Of a stretch of DNA of 25,517 bases, positions 15,280-23,084 are shown piece after piece. Location of the stretch: positions 1-25,517 of the forward strand of contig JAISZV010000262.1 in NCBI GenBank assembly GCA_031284475.1, read 5' to 3'. The DNA is from Proteiniphilum sp. Its GTDB lineage: Bacteria; Bacteroidota; Bacteroidia; Bacteroidales; Dysgonomonadaceae. The position numbers were made by a program, and so were the translations under genes. Below the pieces are notes generated by a model that worked only from the letters and a program-made list of their open reading frames with translations, made no database searches and had not been told where the DNA came from. Each line of letters begins with the position of its first letter. The stretch's first letter is position 1.

Positions 15280-15310
15280 CAAAATTACATGAAAAACTCC
15301 GTATCCCCAA
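15280..15310 (-). promoter_or_regulatory. Promoter of alaS
   Basis: On the minus strand TTG (plus CAA 15308-15310) precedes TAATTTTG (plus CAAAATTA 15280-15287) by 20 bases, a good fit to the Bacteroidota pattern with a short -33 box. The predicted start lies near 15273, giving a leader of about 115 bases before the alaS ATG. Confidence 0.55.
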
Positions 15311-15342
15311 GTGCGTGAGTAAAAACGTAAGGGTCAAACTTT

Positions 15343-15376
15343 AACCTCCGGCTGGGACATTCCCCGGACGGAGGTT
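15343..15376. terminator. Strong hairpin, possible terminator downstream of the lyase locus
   Basis: AACCTCCG (15343-15350) and CGGAGGTT (15369-15376) pair perfectly, with an inner GGGA/TCCC stem (15354-15357, 15361-15364). It lies about 165 bases beyond the last gene of the minus-strand lyase group. The clearer T-tract (TTTTCTCTT) is on the plus strand, so it may act in either direction or be only a structural repeat. Confidence 0.4.
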
Positions 15377-15388
15377 TTCTCTTACATC

Positions 15389-15493
15389 GTATGTAGTGCA
15401 TCAATACACAGTATGTAGTGGGTTACTACGCAGTATGTAGCGCATCACTACGCAGTATGTAGTGCATCGCTACTACCGTATGTAGTTTACACC
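15389..15493. repeat. Tandem array of 22-bp foldback units
   Basis: Units beginning GTATGTAG start at 15389, 15411, 15433, 15455 and 15478: three of 22 bp, one of 23 bp and a partial fifth. The consensus GTATGTAGTGCATCACTACGCA contains GTAGTG-CAT-CACTAC, so most units can fold by themselves. The units differ at several bases, so the array is not freshly expanded. There are no spacers and no cas genes. Confidence 0.75.
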
Positions 15494-15539
15494 TTCTCGA
15501 AGAAAAAATAAATTGTGCGATGTGCCCCCGGTTAAAGAT

Positions 15540-17096
15540 TCAGCGTATGGTTACATCTTTAAACATATAGGCGTTACTGCTAACCCTTAGCGGCTTGCCG
15601 CTACCGGCGTTTACATTTCGGAGAATAACCTCCTTTGTTTTAACGTATGGATACTTTTCTACATAGGCATCGTCCTTCATTTCTCTGTTGAAGTCAGAAA
15701 AAATAGTAGCTCCTTCATACTTTTCAGGATGTCCGGCATCCTCTATCCGAAAGTTCTCAATAGTGATTCGTTCAGGCATATAGCACGTGTAACCGAAATC
15801 GTGCTGCCCGGAATAGGATCCTCCTATCAGGCTTACGTTACCGCTTTTCACGCCGGTAGGGATAAAAACACAGTCGCGTATAATAAACTCACCCTGCCAG
15901 GTACTGCCGTAATCAGAACGCAGGTTGATGAAGTTCCTGCCGGTCACGGTGGAGTTCTCAACAATAAAAACCCCGCTGCCGATAGCATTGATTCCCTGGT
16001 GTCCCAGGGTGGAATTACGAATAACGGCATTGGCAACTCCCATATGGGCGTCGAACCGGGAAAAGACGCAATTGTCGTATACGAGGTTTTTACAGTAGTT
16101 AGAACCCATGATACCCCAGTAGGCGGGGTCGTGGACGTCGTTAGTCTGCCGGCAATTCTCAAAGGTGACATTCATTGCCCTGTTCACGGAAATGTCATAG
16201 CTTCCCATGGAGACGGTAACCCCTGCCGCTCCAATGGTTTGGTACATTTTTCGCCCGGTGAGAAGGGTATTCCGGACGGTCACGTTAGAGCAGTTACCGA
16301 TATTAATAAACCCGCCGTAGGGTGCGCCCGTGTCTCCTTCACCGGTGACATGATGCTCCAACCCGTCTATGACCACATTCGACCGTCGTATCGCTAAACC
16401 GCGGCTGTAATATGTATATTTCGACTCCTCCCTGTTGGCGATGGTAGTGAAACGCCCCCCGGTAATGGTCAATACCGTTTCATCGGCAGGGAGAAAGCTA
16501 ATCTCTGTGATCTGCTCAAAATCCCAGATAATGGGCGTATTTTTATCTACTTCTCCCTCTTTATTTACTGCAAAGATGTCCGTTTGATGGGATCCGCTAT
16601 TTTGATTGGGGCCATACCGGATGTAACGCCTGACGTTGGAATCGGTAACGGTCACCAGGCCGGCCCCCGGCAATGAAACGCCAATTTTCTCCTGATTCTT
16701 TTTTAAGGAGGTAACTCCCTCAAGTGCGATTGGCTGCCGGGCCGAGTTGATAGAGAAAACAGGGGCATTCCGGTTTTCTACGTCGGCGTCGTCAATAACA
16801 AATGCCGCATTCCCAAAATCGGTATCGGTACGTATATCCACAGTGTGGTCTTCTCTTCCGATGTAGTAGGTAGCCCCTTCGTCGGCCTTTACCGTCAGGC
16901 CATGCTCGTTGGCGAATGTATGTGCGGCAGCGATGGCCTTCACATCATCGGTTTTTCCGTCGCCTCTCGCGCCAAAGTCACTATAACACACCCATCCTCT
17001 GGCGATAAAGTCGCCGGCTTCCTTTGTTTGCGCTAATACCGTTGCCGTACTCAATACGGCAATTACCGGGAGAAAAACGAGAGCAATATTTTTCAT
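15540..17096 (-). CDS. Secreted right-handed beta-helix protein (pectate lyase superfamily)
   Basis: The 518-residue protein starts with a signal peptide (MKNIALVFLPVIAVLSTATVLAQ, cleavage likely near 22-23). Next is the pectate-lyase-superfamily opening YSDFGARGDGKTDD (38-51), common to polygalacturonase-like and phage-depolymerase-like beta-helix enzymes. The rest shows repeating short beta-strand runs with Asn/Cys/Val steps (SNVTVRNTLL, KNLVYDNCVFS, ANAVIRNSTLG), the mark of a parallel beta-helix. The methionine at 17096 fits the signal peptide better than one 20 codons upstream. Catalytic residues cannot be assigned by eye. It is last in a minus-strand group after a heparinase-fold lyase and GH88, so it probably binds or cleaves the same uronic-acid polysaccharide. 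It may be a lyase, a hydrolase or a non-catalytic helix. Confidence 0.8.
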   Translation of the reverse strand: MKNIALVFLPVIAVLSTATVLAQTKEAGDFIARGWVCYSDFGARGDGKTDDVKAIAAAHTFANEHGLTVKADEGATYYIGREDHTVDIRTDTDFGNAAFVIDDADVENRNAPVFSINSARQPIALEGVTSLKKNQEKIGVSLPGAGLVTVTDSNVRRYIRYGPNQNSGSHQTDIFAVNKEGEVDKNTPIIWDFEQITEISFLPADETVLTITGGRFTTIANREESKYTYYSRGLAIRRSNVVIDGLEHHVTGEGDTGAPYGGFINIGNCSNVTVRNTLLTGRKMYQTIGAAGVTVSMGSYDISVNRAMNVTFENCRQTNDVHDPAYWGIMGSNYCKNLVYDNCVFSRFDAHMGVANAVIRNSTLGHQGINAIGSGVFIVENSTVTGRNFINLRSDYGSTWQGEFIIRDCVFIPTGVKSGNVSLIGGSYSGQHDFGYTCYMPERITIENFRIEDAGHPEKYEGATIFSDFNREMKDDAYVEKYPYVKTKEVILRNVNAGSGKPLRVSSNAYMFKDVTIR

Positions 17097-17190
17097 ATCA
17101 TTAAAACTATTTATTTTCACTAAAGCCATATATTTGCTCGCAACGCCATAATACAAGCAAACTTGCCTTTTGCCCGTCCGGCTTAACGCA

Positions 17191-17208
17191 AATAGCCCAA
17201 AGGCTATT
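17191..17208. promoter_or_regulatory. Intercistronic hairpin between GH88 and beta-helix genes
   Basis: AATAGCC (17191-17197) and GGCTATT (17202-17208) form a perfect 7-bp stem with the loop CAAA in the 151-base gap between the two genes. No long T-tract follows on the minus strand, so it may attenuate or stabilise the mRNA rather than terminate it fully. Confidence 0.35.
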
Positions 17209-17247
17209 AACGGGAGGCAACTCGCATTTAATCGTGTTCTTGAAATA

Positions 17248-18438
17248 CTATTTCTCCAGGTCTCTTTTCCTTTTCAATGCTTCCAGGAAATAATAATCGG
17301 CATAATTCAACGGAACATCCACCTCCGAATTATGGGGCAAACTTCCAACGGAATGCATCAGGATAAAATTTCCGTTTTCGCCTAAAGAAGCCCTAAAGTC
17401 CGGGCCGGAAAGCGTATTTATGATCTTATCGGCCCATTCTTTATAGTTCCTTTTACTTGAATAAGCAGACAATTCATATAGCGCGGAAGCAAGAACGGCT
17501 CCTGCCGAAGCATCGCGGAAGGTATCGGGTATATCCGGCGCATCAAAGTCCCAGTAAGGAACTCCATCTTCAGGATAATTCGGGTGACCGGCAATAAACT
17601 CAAGTGCGTTCTCAGCCTGTGTCAGATATTTCCGGTCGTTTGTTTTCCTGTAACACAGCACGTATCCGTAAACGCCCCACGACTGCCCCCTGGCCCAGGC
17701 GCTTTCATCAGCATATCCCTGATGCGTATTTCTATGTCTTACGGAGCCGTCTTCTTTACTGTAATCAATGACATGCCATGTGCTGTAATCGGGCCTGTAA
17801 TGGTTTTTAATGGTATTATCGGCATGAGTTACCGCAATATGATAAAAGGTGGAATCTCCCGAAAATTCAGTCGCATCGAAGAGCAGTTCCAGATTCATCA
17901 TATTATCGATGATCACAGGGTATTCCCAATCTTTCGACGGATTGGCATTCCACGACTGAATCAACCCCACTGCGGGATTATAACGCGTGGATAATGATTT
18001 TGCCGCCTGCACAATTACGCCTTTGTAATCTTCATTACCGGTCAGCCTGTACCCATTACCATAACTGCACCCTATCATAAAACCCACATCATGGTTGCCG
18101 GTATAATATTGAATCGTGTCCAGCATTTCGGTATATCGTACGGCCGGATTTTTCCAGGTTTCATTTCCGGTCAGCTCATATATATACCATAAGCTACCGG
18201 GGAAAAAGCCGGACGTCCATTCCTGTGGGGGAATAAATTTCATTTTCCCATCGCTAAATAATTTCGGGTTCAGCAATTTTTCCGGATTTTCTATGCTCTC
18301 TAATAACAATCCATACTGACCTGCGGCGAAGGCGACATTTTCTTCGATAATATCTACCTTATCCGCCTCTTTATGCCGGCAGGATTCTACACAAAAAACA
18401 GCAATAACCAAACAAAACAGGAGTGTTAACTTTCTCAT
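17248..18438 (-). CDS. GH88 unsaturated glucuronyl hydrolase, lipoprotein
   Basis: GH88 enzymes remove the 4,5-unsaturated uronic acid left at the non-reducing end of oligosaccharides by polysaccharide lyases, using hydration of the double bond. The protein has 396 residues from the ATG at 18438; a TTG three codons upstream is less likely. A lipoprotein signal ends in VES-C, with the acylated cysteine at residue 20. The (alpha/alpha)6-barrel features include EWTSGFFPGSLWYIYELTG, then NHDVGFMIGCSYGNGYRLTG with the catalytic Asp, and YPVIIDNMMNLELLF with the second Asp (D117 and D178 from this start). ADESAWARGQSWGVYGY and DFDAPDIPDTFRDASAGAVLAS also match the family. It starts 60 bases after the lyase gene and is probably co-transcribed. 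Confidence 0.92.
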   Translation of the reverse strand: MRKLTLLFCLVIAVFCVESCRHKEADKVDIIEENVAFAAGQYGLLLESIENPEKLLNPKLFSDGKMKFIPPQEWTSGFFPGSLWYIYELTGNETWKNPAVRYTEMLDTIQYYTGNHDVGFMIGCSYGNGYRLTGNEDYKGVIVQAAKSLSTRYNPAVGLIQSWNANPSKDWEYPVIIDNMMNLELLFDATEFSGDSTFYHIAVTHADNTIKNHYRPDYSTWHVIDYSKEDGSVRHRNTHQGYADESAWARGQSWGVYGYVLCYRKTNDRKYLTQAENALEFIAGHPNYPEDGVPYWDFDAPDIPDTFRDASAGAVLASALYELSAYSSKRNYKEWADKIINTLSGPDFRASLGENGNFILMHSVGSLPHNSEVDVPLNYADYYFLEALKRKRDLEK

Positions 18439-18498
18439 TTGTACCAATTTTAATTTTATATAACTAATGGATATTATAATTTCCCAAAAACTCAGATA

Positions 18499-20397
18499 TT
18501 ATTCGCCTGACAGTCTAATTTTTATCCTCTCTTTTTTATCCCGTATCATCCACGCGGGTATTCTTAACTCCAGTCTTTTCAGCCCTTTCATTTGCCGGTC
18601 GAGCTTCAACGGGGCGGGATGAAGAGATACCATCGAAAACAATAATCCGGGATGCGATAAATTTTCCACTTTAATCTTTTTCCCTTCCTGCAACAAATTT
18701 ACGCCATAATCCGTAAATTCAATGTCAGCCTGTGTAATTAATTGCCATGTAATTAATTTCGTAGACTCCAATAATTCGATATTGTCTTCAATAATTAAAG
18801 AGTTATCGGCGTCTTTAGTGAACTTTCTTTCCGCTTTTGCCAACTGGTCTTTAAAGGCAGGCGTCATATCTATTGTCGCTTCCGGATTACTTCCTCCCTT
18901 AAATTCTTTGATTGTGGCCAATCCATCCGCCACATGCAGCCGATCATCTACGGTTAATGTGCTATGCCCATAATTATTTTTGGTCAGTAAAGTCCATCGC
19001 TCGCAATCCTGACAACTTTCCCAAAGATTGAAACCGGTCTTTTCCAGTTCATGATAATCCTGGTTTCCGGGATCAATAACCCAACGGACTCCATTTAACT
19101 CGAAAATAAAAGAGCCGCCATCCATATTTCCATGATTTACGGTTCCCCGGCCCCCTTTTCCTCCGAAATAATATTGGTGCGGATCGCTTTCCCCTCCTGT
19201 AAATATCACAATAGGATTCGGGCCGTCTCCTTTCCATGCGGTAGGAATTTCCGCATCCGATCTTTCCTTATACTGGGAGATCCAGACCAGGGCAGCGCCA
19301 TCTAACCGGTCTAATCTACTCATCCGGTCAACAGGCATTAGGAATCTTTCCTTTTCAAAAAAAGTTTTATTCCCTGTTTTTGTAGCGAACCACGCGAGAA
19401 TGGCGTCTCCATTCACGCCTCTTCTGTCTCCGCAGTCGGCAAAATTATAATACCAACCCGATGGCGCGTTGCACAGTACCCTAAACTGGGCGCTTTCTTT
19501 AAATCCGGGATAATCGCCATGTCCGAAGTCTTTACCGAAAGCGCTTTCCAGCATCGCGACCGTTACCGCTGAAAAACTTGTTCCATAATCCCAATAAGTA
19601 GATCCTTCGGGATATACGCCATCCGGCATGTAAGATGCGAGAGAATGGGGTAATCCCTCAAGTGCCCTGTGGATGGTTTTTGCAGCGAGCGCCGGATCCT
19701 TTTCCGCAACGGCAATGGAAGCGGCGATCATTCCTCCGTTACACACCTGGTTCCAGTTATTATTGCCGTATGCCCACCAGGGGGCTTTTCCATCCTCCGG
19801 CCAACTGGGTTTGAGACCCTTATCAATCAGAGATTGTATCGCCAACTCTTCGGTTGCCTTAGGCAGATCGCCCATTGTCCAATCAAGCGCCAGCGCAACA
19901 GCCAGCGACATCTCCGCAACATCGAGGAAATGAGAAGGGTTCCAATCGGTAAAATTACATACTGCCGTTATTTCATCGTTAATTCGTTGAAGGGTTTTCG
20001 GGTCTTTTTCTATCCGGTATACCATCCCCAACATATTCACCCTGTACAGCATTTCACGTGAAACACTCAGAATCCTTCTTCCGGTTTGAATTCTTTCAAG
20101 AAACGGCGTATCATGGATCTGACCCGCATTTAATTTTATTGCAGCATACATATTCCCAACTACCGGGTCGGATTTAATTTTGGTCTTCAGCTCTTTCTCT
20201 ATGGACGAATTTAAGACCAATCTCGGATGCGATTTTCTTAAATTCTTCTTCAAATATTTTACCGTTACAGGATTTTCCAGTTTCGGAATACCCTCCTGGT
20301 TTACATTCTGTGCATTGACGATGATTCCGTTTCCCTGGCAAATAAGCCGGAAAGAAAACAATATCAGCAGTAGTTTCATGGAAAATTTCGCCTTCAT
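18499..20397 (-). CDS. Heparinase II/III-like polysaccharide lyase
   Basis: This secreted protein of 632 residues has the two-domain lyase architecture. An (alpha/alpha) toroid occupies about 55-390 (SREMLYRVNMLGMVYRIEKD, NPSHFLDVAEMSLAVALALDW, NNNWNQVCNGGMIAA at 212-226). A beta-sandwich heparinase II/III-like domain follows, with TVNHGNMDGGSFIFELNGVRW from 419 and NNYGHSTLTVD from 474. By homology, candidate catalytic or metal residues are N214, Y268 in GSTYWDYG, H422, D426 and H478. A signal peptide (cleavage near VNAQ, residue 30) directs export. Such enzymes cleave uronic-acid polysaccharides by beta-elimination; heparan sulfate, hyaluronan, alginate and gellan-like substrates are known across families. 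The linked GH88 supports an unsaturated-uronate product. The exact PL family and substrate cannot be decided by eye. Confidence 0.87.
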   Translation of the reverse strand: MKAKFSMKLLLILFSFRLICQGNGIIVNAQNVNQEGIPKLENPVTVKYLKKNLRKSHPRLVLNSSIEKELKTKIKSDPVVGNMYAAIKLNAGQIHDTPFLERIQTGRRILSVSREMLYRVNMLGMVYRIEKDPKTLQRINDEITAVCNFTDWNPSHFLDVAEMSLAVALALDWTMGDLPKATEELAIQSLIDKGLKPSWPEDGKAPWWAYGNNNWNQVCNGGMIAASIAVAEKDPALAAKTIHRALEGLPHSLASYMPDGVYPEGSTYWDYGTSFSAVTVAMLESAFGKDFGHGDYPGFKESAQFRVLCNAPSGWYYNFADCGDRRGVNGDAILAWFATKTGNKTFFEKERFLMPVDRMSRLDRLDGAALVWISQYKERSDAEIPTAWKGDGPNPIVIFTGGESDPHQYYFGGKGGRGTVNHGNMDGGSFIFELNGVRWVIDPGNQDYHELEKTGFNLWESCQDCERWTLLTKNNYGHSTLTVDDRLHVADGLATIKEFKGGSNPEATIDMTPAFKDQLAKAERKFTKDADNSLIIEDNIELLESTKLITWQLITQADIEFTDYGVNLLQEGKKIKVENLSHPGLLFSMVSLHPAPLKLDRQMKGLKRLELRIPAWMIRDKKERIKIRLSGE

Positions 20398-20498
20398 ACG
20401 ATTATTTTATTGGTTTATGATCATTCCTGTTATTTCCTTCAAAGGCAAGCATCCGGCCTGTTGATCCTTTCATTATTCTTGATTGAAAACGCATATAA

Positions 20499-21098
20499 TT
20501 ATTCAGTACCCTTTTGCGTTTTGCGAAAAAGAAAATTCCTGTAATCCCGGAACAGGTTTTTCGTGAAATCGATTGTTTTCATCCTCCACTTCTCCGAAGA
20601 TTTCAAAATTTTTTGCCCGTCTTTGTCAAGGCTCACTTCGTCGGCAATTATCTCTTCGGCAGTATACCGTTCATCATCATCGTAATCATACCTGATCCTG
20701 ATAATTGCCATATCAACAGCGCCGGGGGTGCAGGTCGCGTGAACGTAATAATTAATATCCGCCTGATCCAGTAGCAGAAGGGCCGACCTGAAAACGAGCT
20801 TTTCGCGGCAACCGCCCACCACAGAACCTTTCTCGTCATCGAAAATCAACATCCTGCTTGAACGCTCTTCTTCCTGGTTCTCCCTCCCGTTGATCCATTC
20901 ACGGGTAAGATTCATCAGCGAATCCCGGCTTATGTCCGGAACGCTGAAAGATTCCCGGAAAACCACTTTTCCATCCTCTACCGGAACAGCCCCTTTCAGG
21001 TATACGGGCAAATCATCATTTTGCGCCGGCAGATTACTTACCATGCAAACCAGAGGCACGGCGATCATTAACAGTAAATTGGTAATACTTCTTTTCAT
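20499..21098 (-). CDS. Secreted DUF4468-like protein
   Basis: The 199-residue protein begins with a signal peptide (MKRSITNLLLMIAVPLVCMVSNLPAQ). The chain VEDGKVVFRESFSVPDISRDSLMNLTREWI resembles the DUF4468 domain, a TBP-like fold common in Bacteroidota periplasmic proteins of unknown role. Further features are GSVVGGCREKLVFRSALLLLDQADINYYVHATC and the acidic YDYDDDERYTAEEII. The start at 21098 is preferred over one 11 codons upstream because it gives a compact signal peptide. It lies 101 bases upstream of the lyase gene on the same strand. Whether it belongs to that locus is unknown. Confidence 0.7.
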   Translation of the reverse strand: MKRSITNLLLMIAVPLVCMVSNLPAQNDDLPVYLKGAVPVEDGKVVFRESFSVPDISRDSLMNLTREWINGRENQEEERSSRMLIFDDEKGSVVGGCREKLVFRSALLLLDQADINYYVHATCTPGAVDMAIIRIRYDYDDDERYTAEEIIADEVSLDKDGQKILKSSEKWRMKTIDFTKNLFRDYRNFLFRKTQKGTE

Positions 21099-21172
21099 CT
21101 TCTTACATATAAATAAAAGTTGTGTTCTCATTATTTTTCCGTTTTTAATTCAATGTCGTTATAGCCCAAATA

Positions 21173-22396
21173 TTATGTCAATAAGTATTGATAGGCAGGA
21201 ATAACGGAAATAAACCCCGAATCGGTACGGATGGCGTCGGAAGACGCGGCAGTAACGATTATCCCATTTTCAGTTTTGAAGAAATCCATTGCGGCAAGCA
21301 ATCCGCTCACTTCCCGTTCTTCATTTTCGAGGGTCAATTCCCAACAAACCTGTACAATCTGTATCGTTTGGTCTTTTTGGCGGACAACGAAATCACATTC
21401 CTTGCCTTTTTCATTGAAATAATAGACTTCTTTGGTTTTCCTGCGCCAATGCCAGAATACGACGCTTTCAAGCAAATGCCCTAAATTCCGGCTGAATGAT
21501 GTACTACCTATTTGTACCAACCCAGGGTCAATCACATACATTTTCTTGGGGCTTAACATCTGCGCCTTCTGAGACCAGTCAAATTTTGGAACCAAAGAAA
21601 CAAGATACGAATTCTCAAAATAAGAAAAATAACTCAATACGGTTGAACCGGATTTAACGCCAATGTCCGACGTCAGTTTTGACGGAACCACAAGCGTGCC
21701 GTTGTTGGCAAGCATATACGAGCAAAGTTTCTTTATTGAACCGGGATCTTTCACTCCATAGCGTACTATGATGTCGCGATTAAGTATATCTTCAATCAGA
21801 AATTCCAGTATTTCAGGTAGTTTTTGTTTCAGATAGCCGGGAAATCCGCCTTCATTCAGATAAGCCGATAGCGTTTCCGCACCGGCTTCAGCATGGTGAA
21901 AATCTAAATATTCAGCAAAGGAAAAGGGAAAAAGTTCTTTGGTTATATGCCTGCCGGTCAGTTTTGTACCGAGTTCGACACTCAACAAGGCGGCATTTGA
22001 CCCCGTTATGATAACCTGAAAGTTTTGGTCTAATTTCTGGCGGATGTATAGCTCCCATCCATCAACAATTTGAATTTCATCAAAATAAAGTACTTTCAGG
22101 CCTGATTCATTAATCACCTTATCCAATAAAACAAAGTCTTTGACGTCAAAACCATAAAGCCTTATATCCTCAAAATTCAAATAGAATATATCCTGAAATT
22201 GCCTGCGCACAAATTGCCGTAACAGCGTACTCTTACCACAACGCCTGACCCCTGACAGGATTAAGGCGTGTGTGGGAATATTCGGCAAATCCGGAAGCAA
22301 GGTTCTTTCCGTCACATTTTCGGCTTCTGTGAAAGCATCCTGTTTTTGTTCCTTTGCTATTTCTGCCAATGACGACTGTTGCATTTTTATGCTCAT
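21173..22396 (-). CDS. AAA ATPase with DUF4143 C-terminal domain
   Basis: The 407-residue protein is of the AAA_14/DUF4143 family, widespread accessory ATPases of unknown cellular role in Bacteroidota and archaea. Walker A is GVRRCGKST at 49-57 and Walker B VLYFDEIQ at 102-109. Sensor ITGSNAALL is at 130-138, followed by the family block LTGRHITKELFPFSFAEYLDF. The DUF4143 part includes GGFPGYLKQ, PGSIKKLCSYMLANNG and YYFNEKGKECDFVVRQK, a stretch resembling the restriction-endonuclease-like core (E, D, K spacing) often found at the end of these proteins. The start at 22396 is set by a consensus promoter whose -7 box ends 14 bases upstream; a longer in-frame reading would run through that promoter. 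Confidence 0.9.
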   Translation of the reverse strand: MSIKMQQSSLAEIAKEQKQDAFTEAENVTERTLLPDLPNIPTHALILSGVRRCGKSTLLRQFVRRQFQDIFYLNFEDIRLYGFDVKDFVLLDKVINESGLKVLYFDEIQIVDGWELYIRQKLDQNFQVIITGSNAALLSVELGTKLTGRHITKELFPFSFAEYLDFHHAEAGAETLSAYLNEGGFPGYLKQKLPEILEFLIEDILNRDIIVRYGVKDPGSIKKLCSYMLANNGTLVVPSKLTSDIGVKSGSTVLSYFSYFENSYLVSLVPKFDWSQKAQMLSPKKMYVIDPGLVQIGSTSFSRNLGHLLESVVFWHWRRKTKEVYYFNEKGKECDFVVRQKDQTIQIVQVCWELTLENEEREVSGLLAAMDFFKTENGIIVTAASSDAIRTDSGFISVIPAYQYLLT

Positions 22397-22409
22397 CTCT
22401 TTTTTACCG

Positions 22410-22440
22410 CAAATATAGATTGTTTTTTGTATAGCGCAAA
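22410..22440 (-). promoter_or_regulatory. Consensus promoter of the DUF4143 ATPase
   Basis: On the minus strand TTTG (plus CAAA 22437-22440) and TATATTTG (plus CAAATATA 22410-22417) are separated by exactly 19 bases, a full match to the Bacteroidota pattern. The predicted transcript start is within about 10 bases of the ATG at 22396, so the mRNA has a very short leader. Confidence 0.75.
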
Positions 22441-22446
22441 GTATTT

Positions 22447-22480
22447 CATTTGAAATGATGTATATATTCCATTTGAAATG
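22447..22480. promoter_or_regulatory. Twin CATTTGAAATG palindromes upstream of the ATPase promoter
   Basis: The 11-bp near-palindrome CATTTGAAATG occurs at 22447-22457 and again at 22470-22480, two helical turns apart (23 bp), directly upstream of the -33 box at 22437-22440. The first copy is extended on one side (ATTTCATTTGAAAT) and the second on both (CCATTTGAAATGG). This looks like a paired operator or activator site. Confidence 0.5.
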
Positions 22481-22516
22481 GCGTATTGTTGTTGTATTTG
22501 TTTTGTATGAAATAAG

Positions 22517-22558
22517 ATTTGCCCAAGTTGGCGTTAAAAACGTCAAACCTGGGCAAAT
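22517..22558. terminator. Long hairpin, probable terminator of the CBM-remnant gene
   Basis: ATTTGCCCA (22517-22525) and TGGGCAAAT (22550-22558) pair perfectly, and the inner parts (GTT, then GCGTT with AACGT) extend the stem to about 18 pairs with one mismatch and one bulge. It starts 33 bases beyond the stop of the minus-strand remnant gene and is followed by a T-rich stretch on that strand. Confidence 0.6.
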
Positions 22559-22591
22559 AAAATAAACTAATTCTTAACGACGCAAGCCGTA

Positions 22592-22888
22592 TCAGAACTT
22601 AACGCCTAACCAGGAACTCGACCGCAAATCTTTACATTGCGACAGAAGTTCAACCGTACCTGTTTCTGCGTCTGTATAATCGGAAAGCCCTACGCCAAAA
22701 CGAATCCCATTGTTGTTGAAATTAGCAAGGGACGACTTAGGTATTGTGATCGAAAGCGTATATCCAAGTCCGTCTTTTGTGGAAGTAACATCAATACCGC
22801 CGGAAGAAACCGGGCGCCATTGCCCCTCTTTTCCATCCCACCGTGCGACGTCGCCCTCGGCAGAGACCCAGAATTTGAAAATGCCCGA
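22592..22888 (-). pseudogene. C-terminal remnant of a CBM9-like carbohydrate-binding protein
   Basis: The minus strand is open for about 98 codons, ending with LRSSSWLGVKF and TGA at 22592-22594, but it has no start codon: TAA at 22889-22891 closes the frame upstream. The readable part contains FKFWVSAEGDVARWDG, then GLGYTLSITIPKSSLANF, GIRFGVGLSDYTDAETG and LLSQCKDLRS. The pattern (strand, IP-x-SSL, G-I-x-F-x-V, D-Y-T-D) resembles the end of a carbohydrate-family-9-like or DOMON-type beta-sandwich found in secreted polysaccharide-degrading proteins. I infer a 5' deletion with a junction near 22886-22895. A following hairpin at 22517-22558 would have been its terminator. The family call is tentative; that it is a fragment is clear. 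Confidence 0.65.
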
Positions 22889-22953
22889 TTAAATAAATAC
22901 TGTAAGTTTTAAAAATCGGGGCAAATATGCTTTTTACGGTTATCGTTAAGCGA

Positions 22954-22961
22954 CAAAGGTA
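22954..22961 (-). promoter_or_regulatory. Leftover -7-like box upstream of the CBM remnant
   Basis: CAAAGGTA on the plus strand reads TACCTTTG on the minus strand, an exact TAnnTTTG match facing the truncated carbohydrate-binding gene. No TTTG lies at the expected -33 distance. It may be the old promoter left behind when the 5' part of that gene was deleted, or a chance match. Confidence 0.25.
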
Positions 22962-23015
22962 GAAATTTTTATTGAAATAGAAAATATTCACTTCATCCCC
23001 CACCACACAAAAAAA

Positions 23016-23047
23016 TTTGTCTTTCCCCCTGAATAGTCGTACTTTTG
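23016..23047 (+). promoter_or_regulatory. Consensus promoter of the methyltransferase-merR genes
   Basis: TTTG at 23016-23019 and TACTTTTG at 23040-23047 are separated by 20 bases, a full match to the Bacteroidota promoter pattern. The predicted start is near 23053, about 30 bases before the ATG at 23085. Confidence 0.75.
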
Positions 23048-23084
23048 AACGCTTAATGCGATTGAAACGGTTTAATCCCTATAT

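Noticed and set aside
15389..15493. CRISPR array
   Set aside because: Units are contiguous 22-bp repeats without spacers, and no cas genes are in the window.
15729..16397. 222-codon plus-strand ORF
   Set aside because: Antisense to the beta-helix gene; no signal sequence or recognisable motif.
17129..17136. Plus-strand TATATTTG as a promoter
   Set aside because: It matches the -7 box, but no plus-strand gene follows and no -33 TTTG is at the right distance.
22397..22546. 50-residue N-terminal extension of the DUF4143 ATPase
   Set aside because: The extension is encoded by the consensus promoter and the twin palindromes, so it cannot be in the transcript from that promoter.
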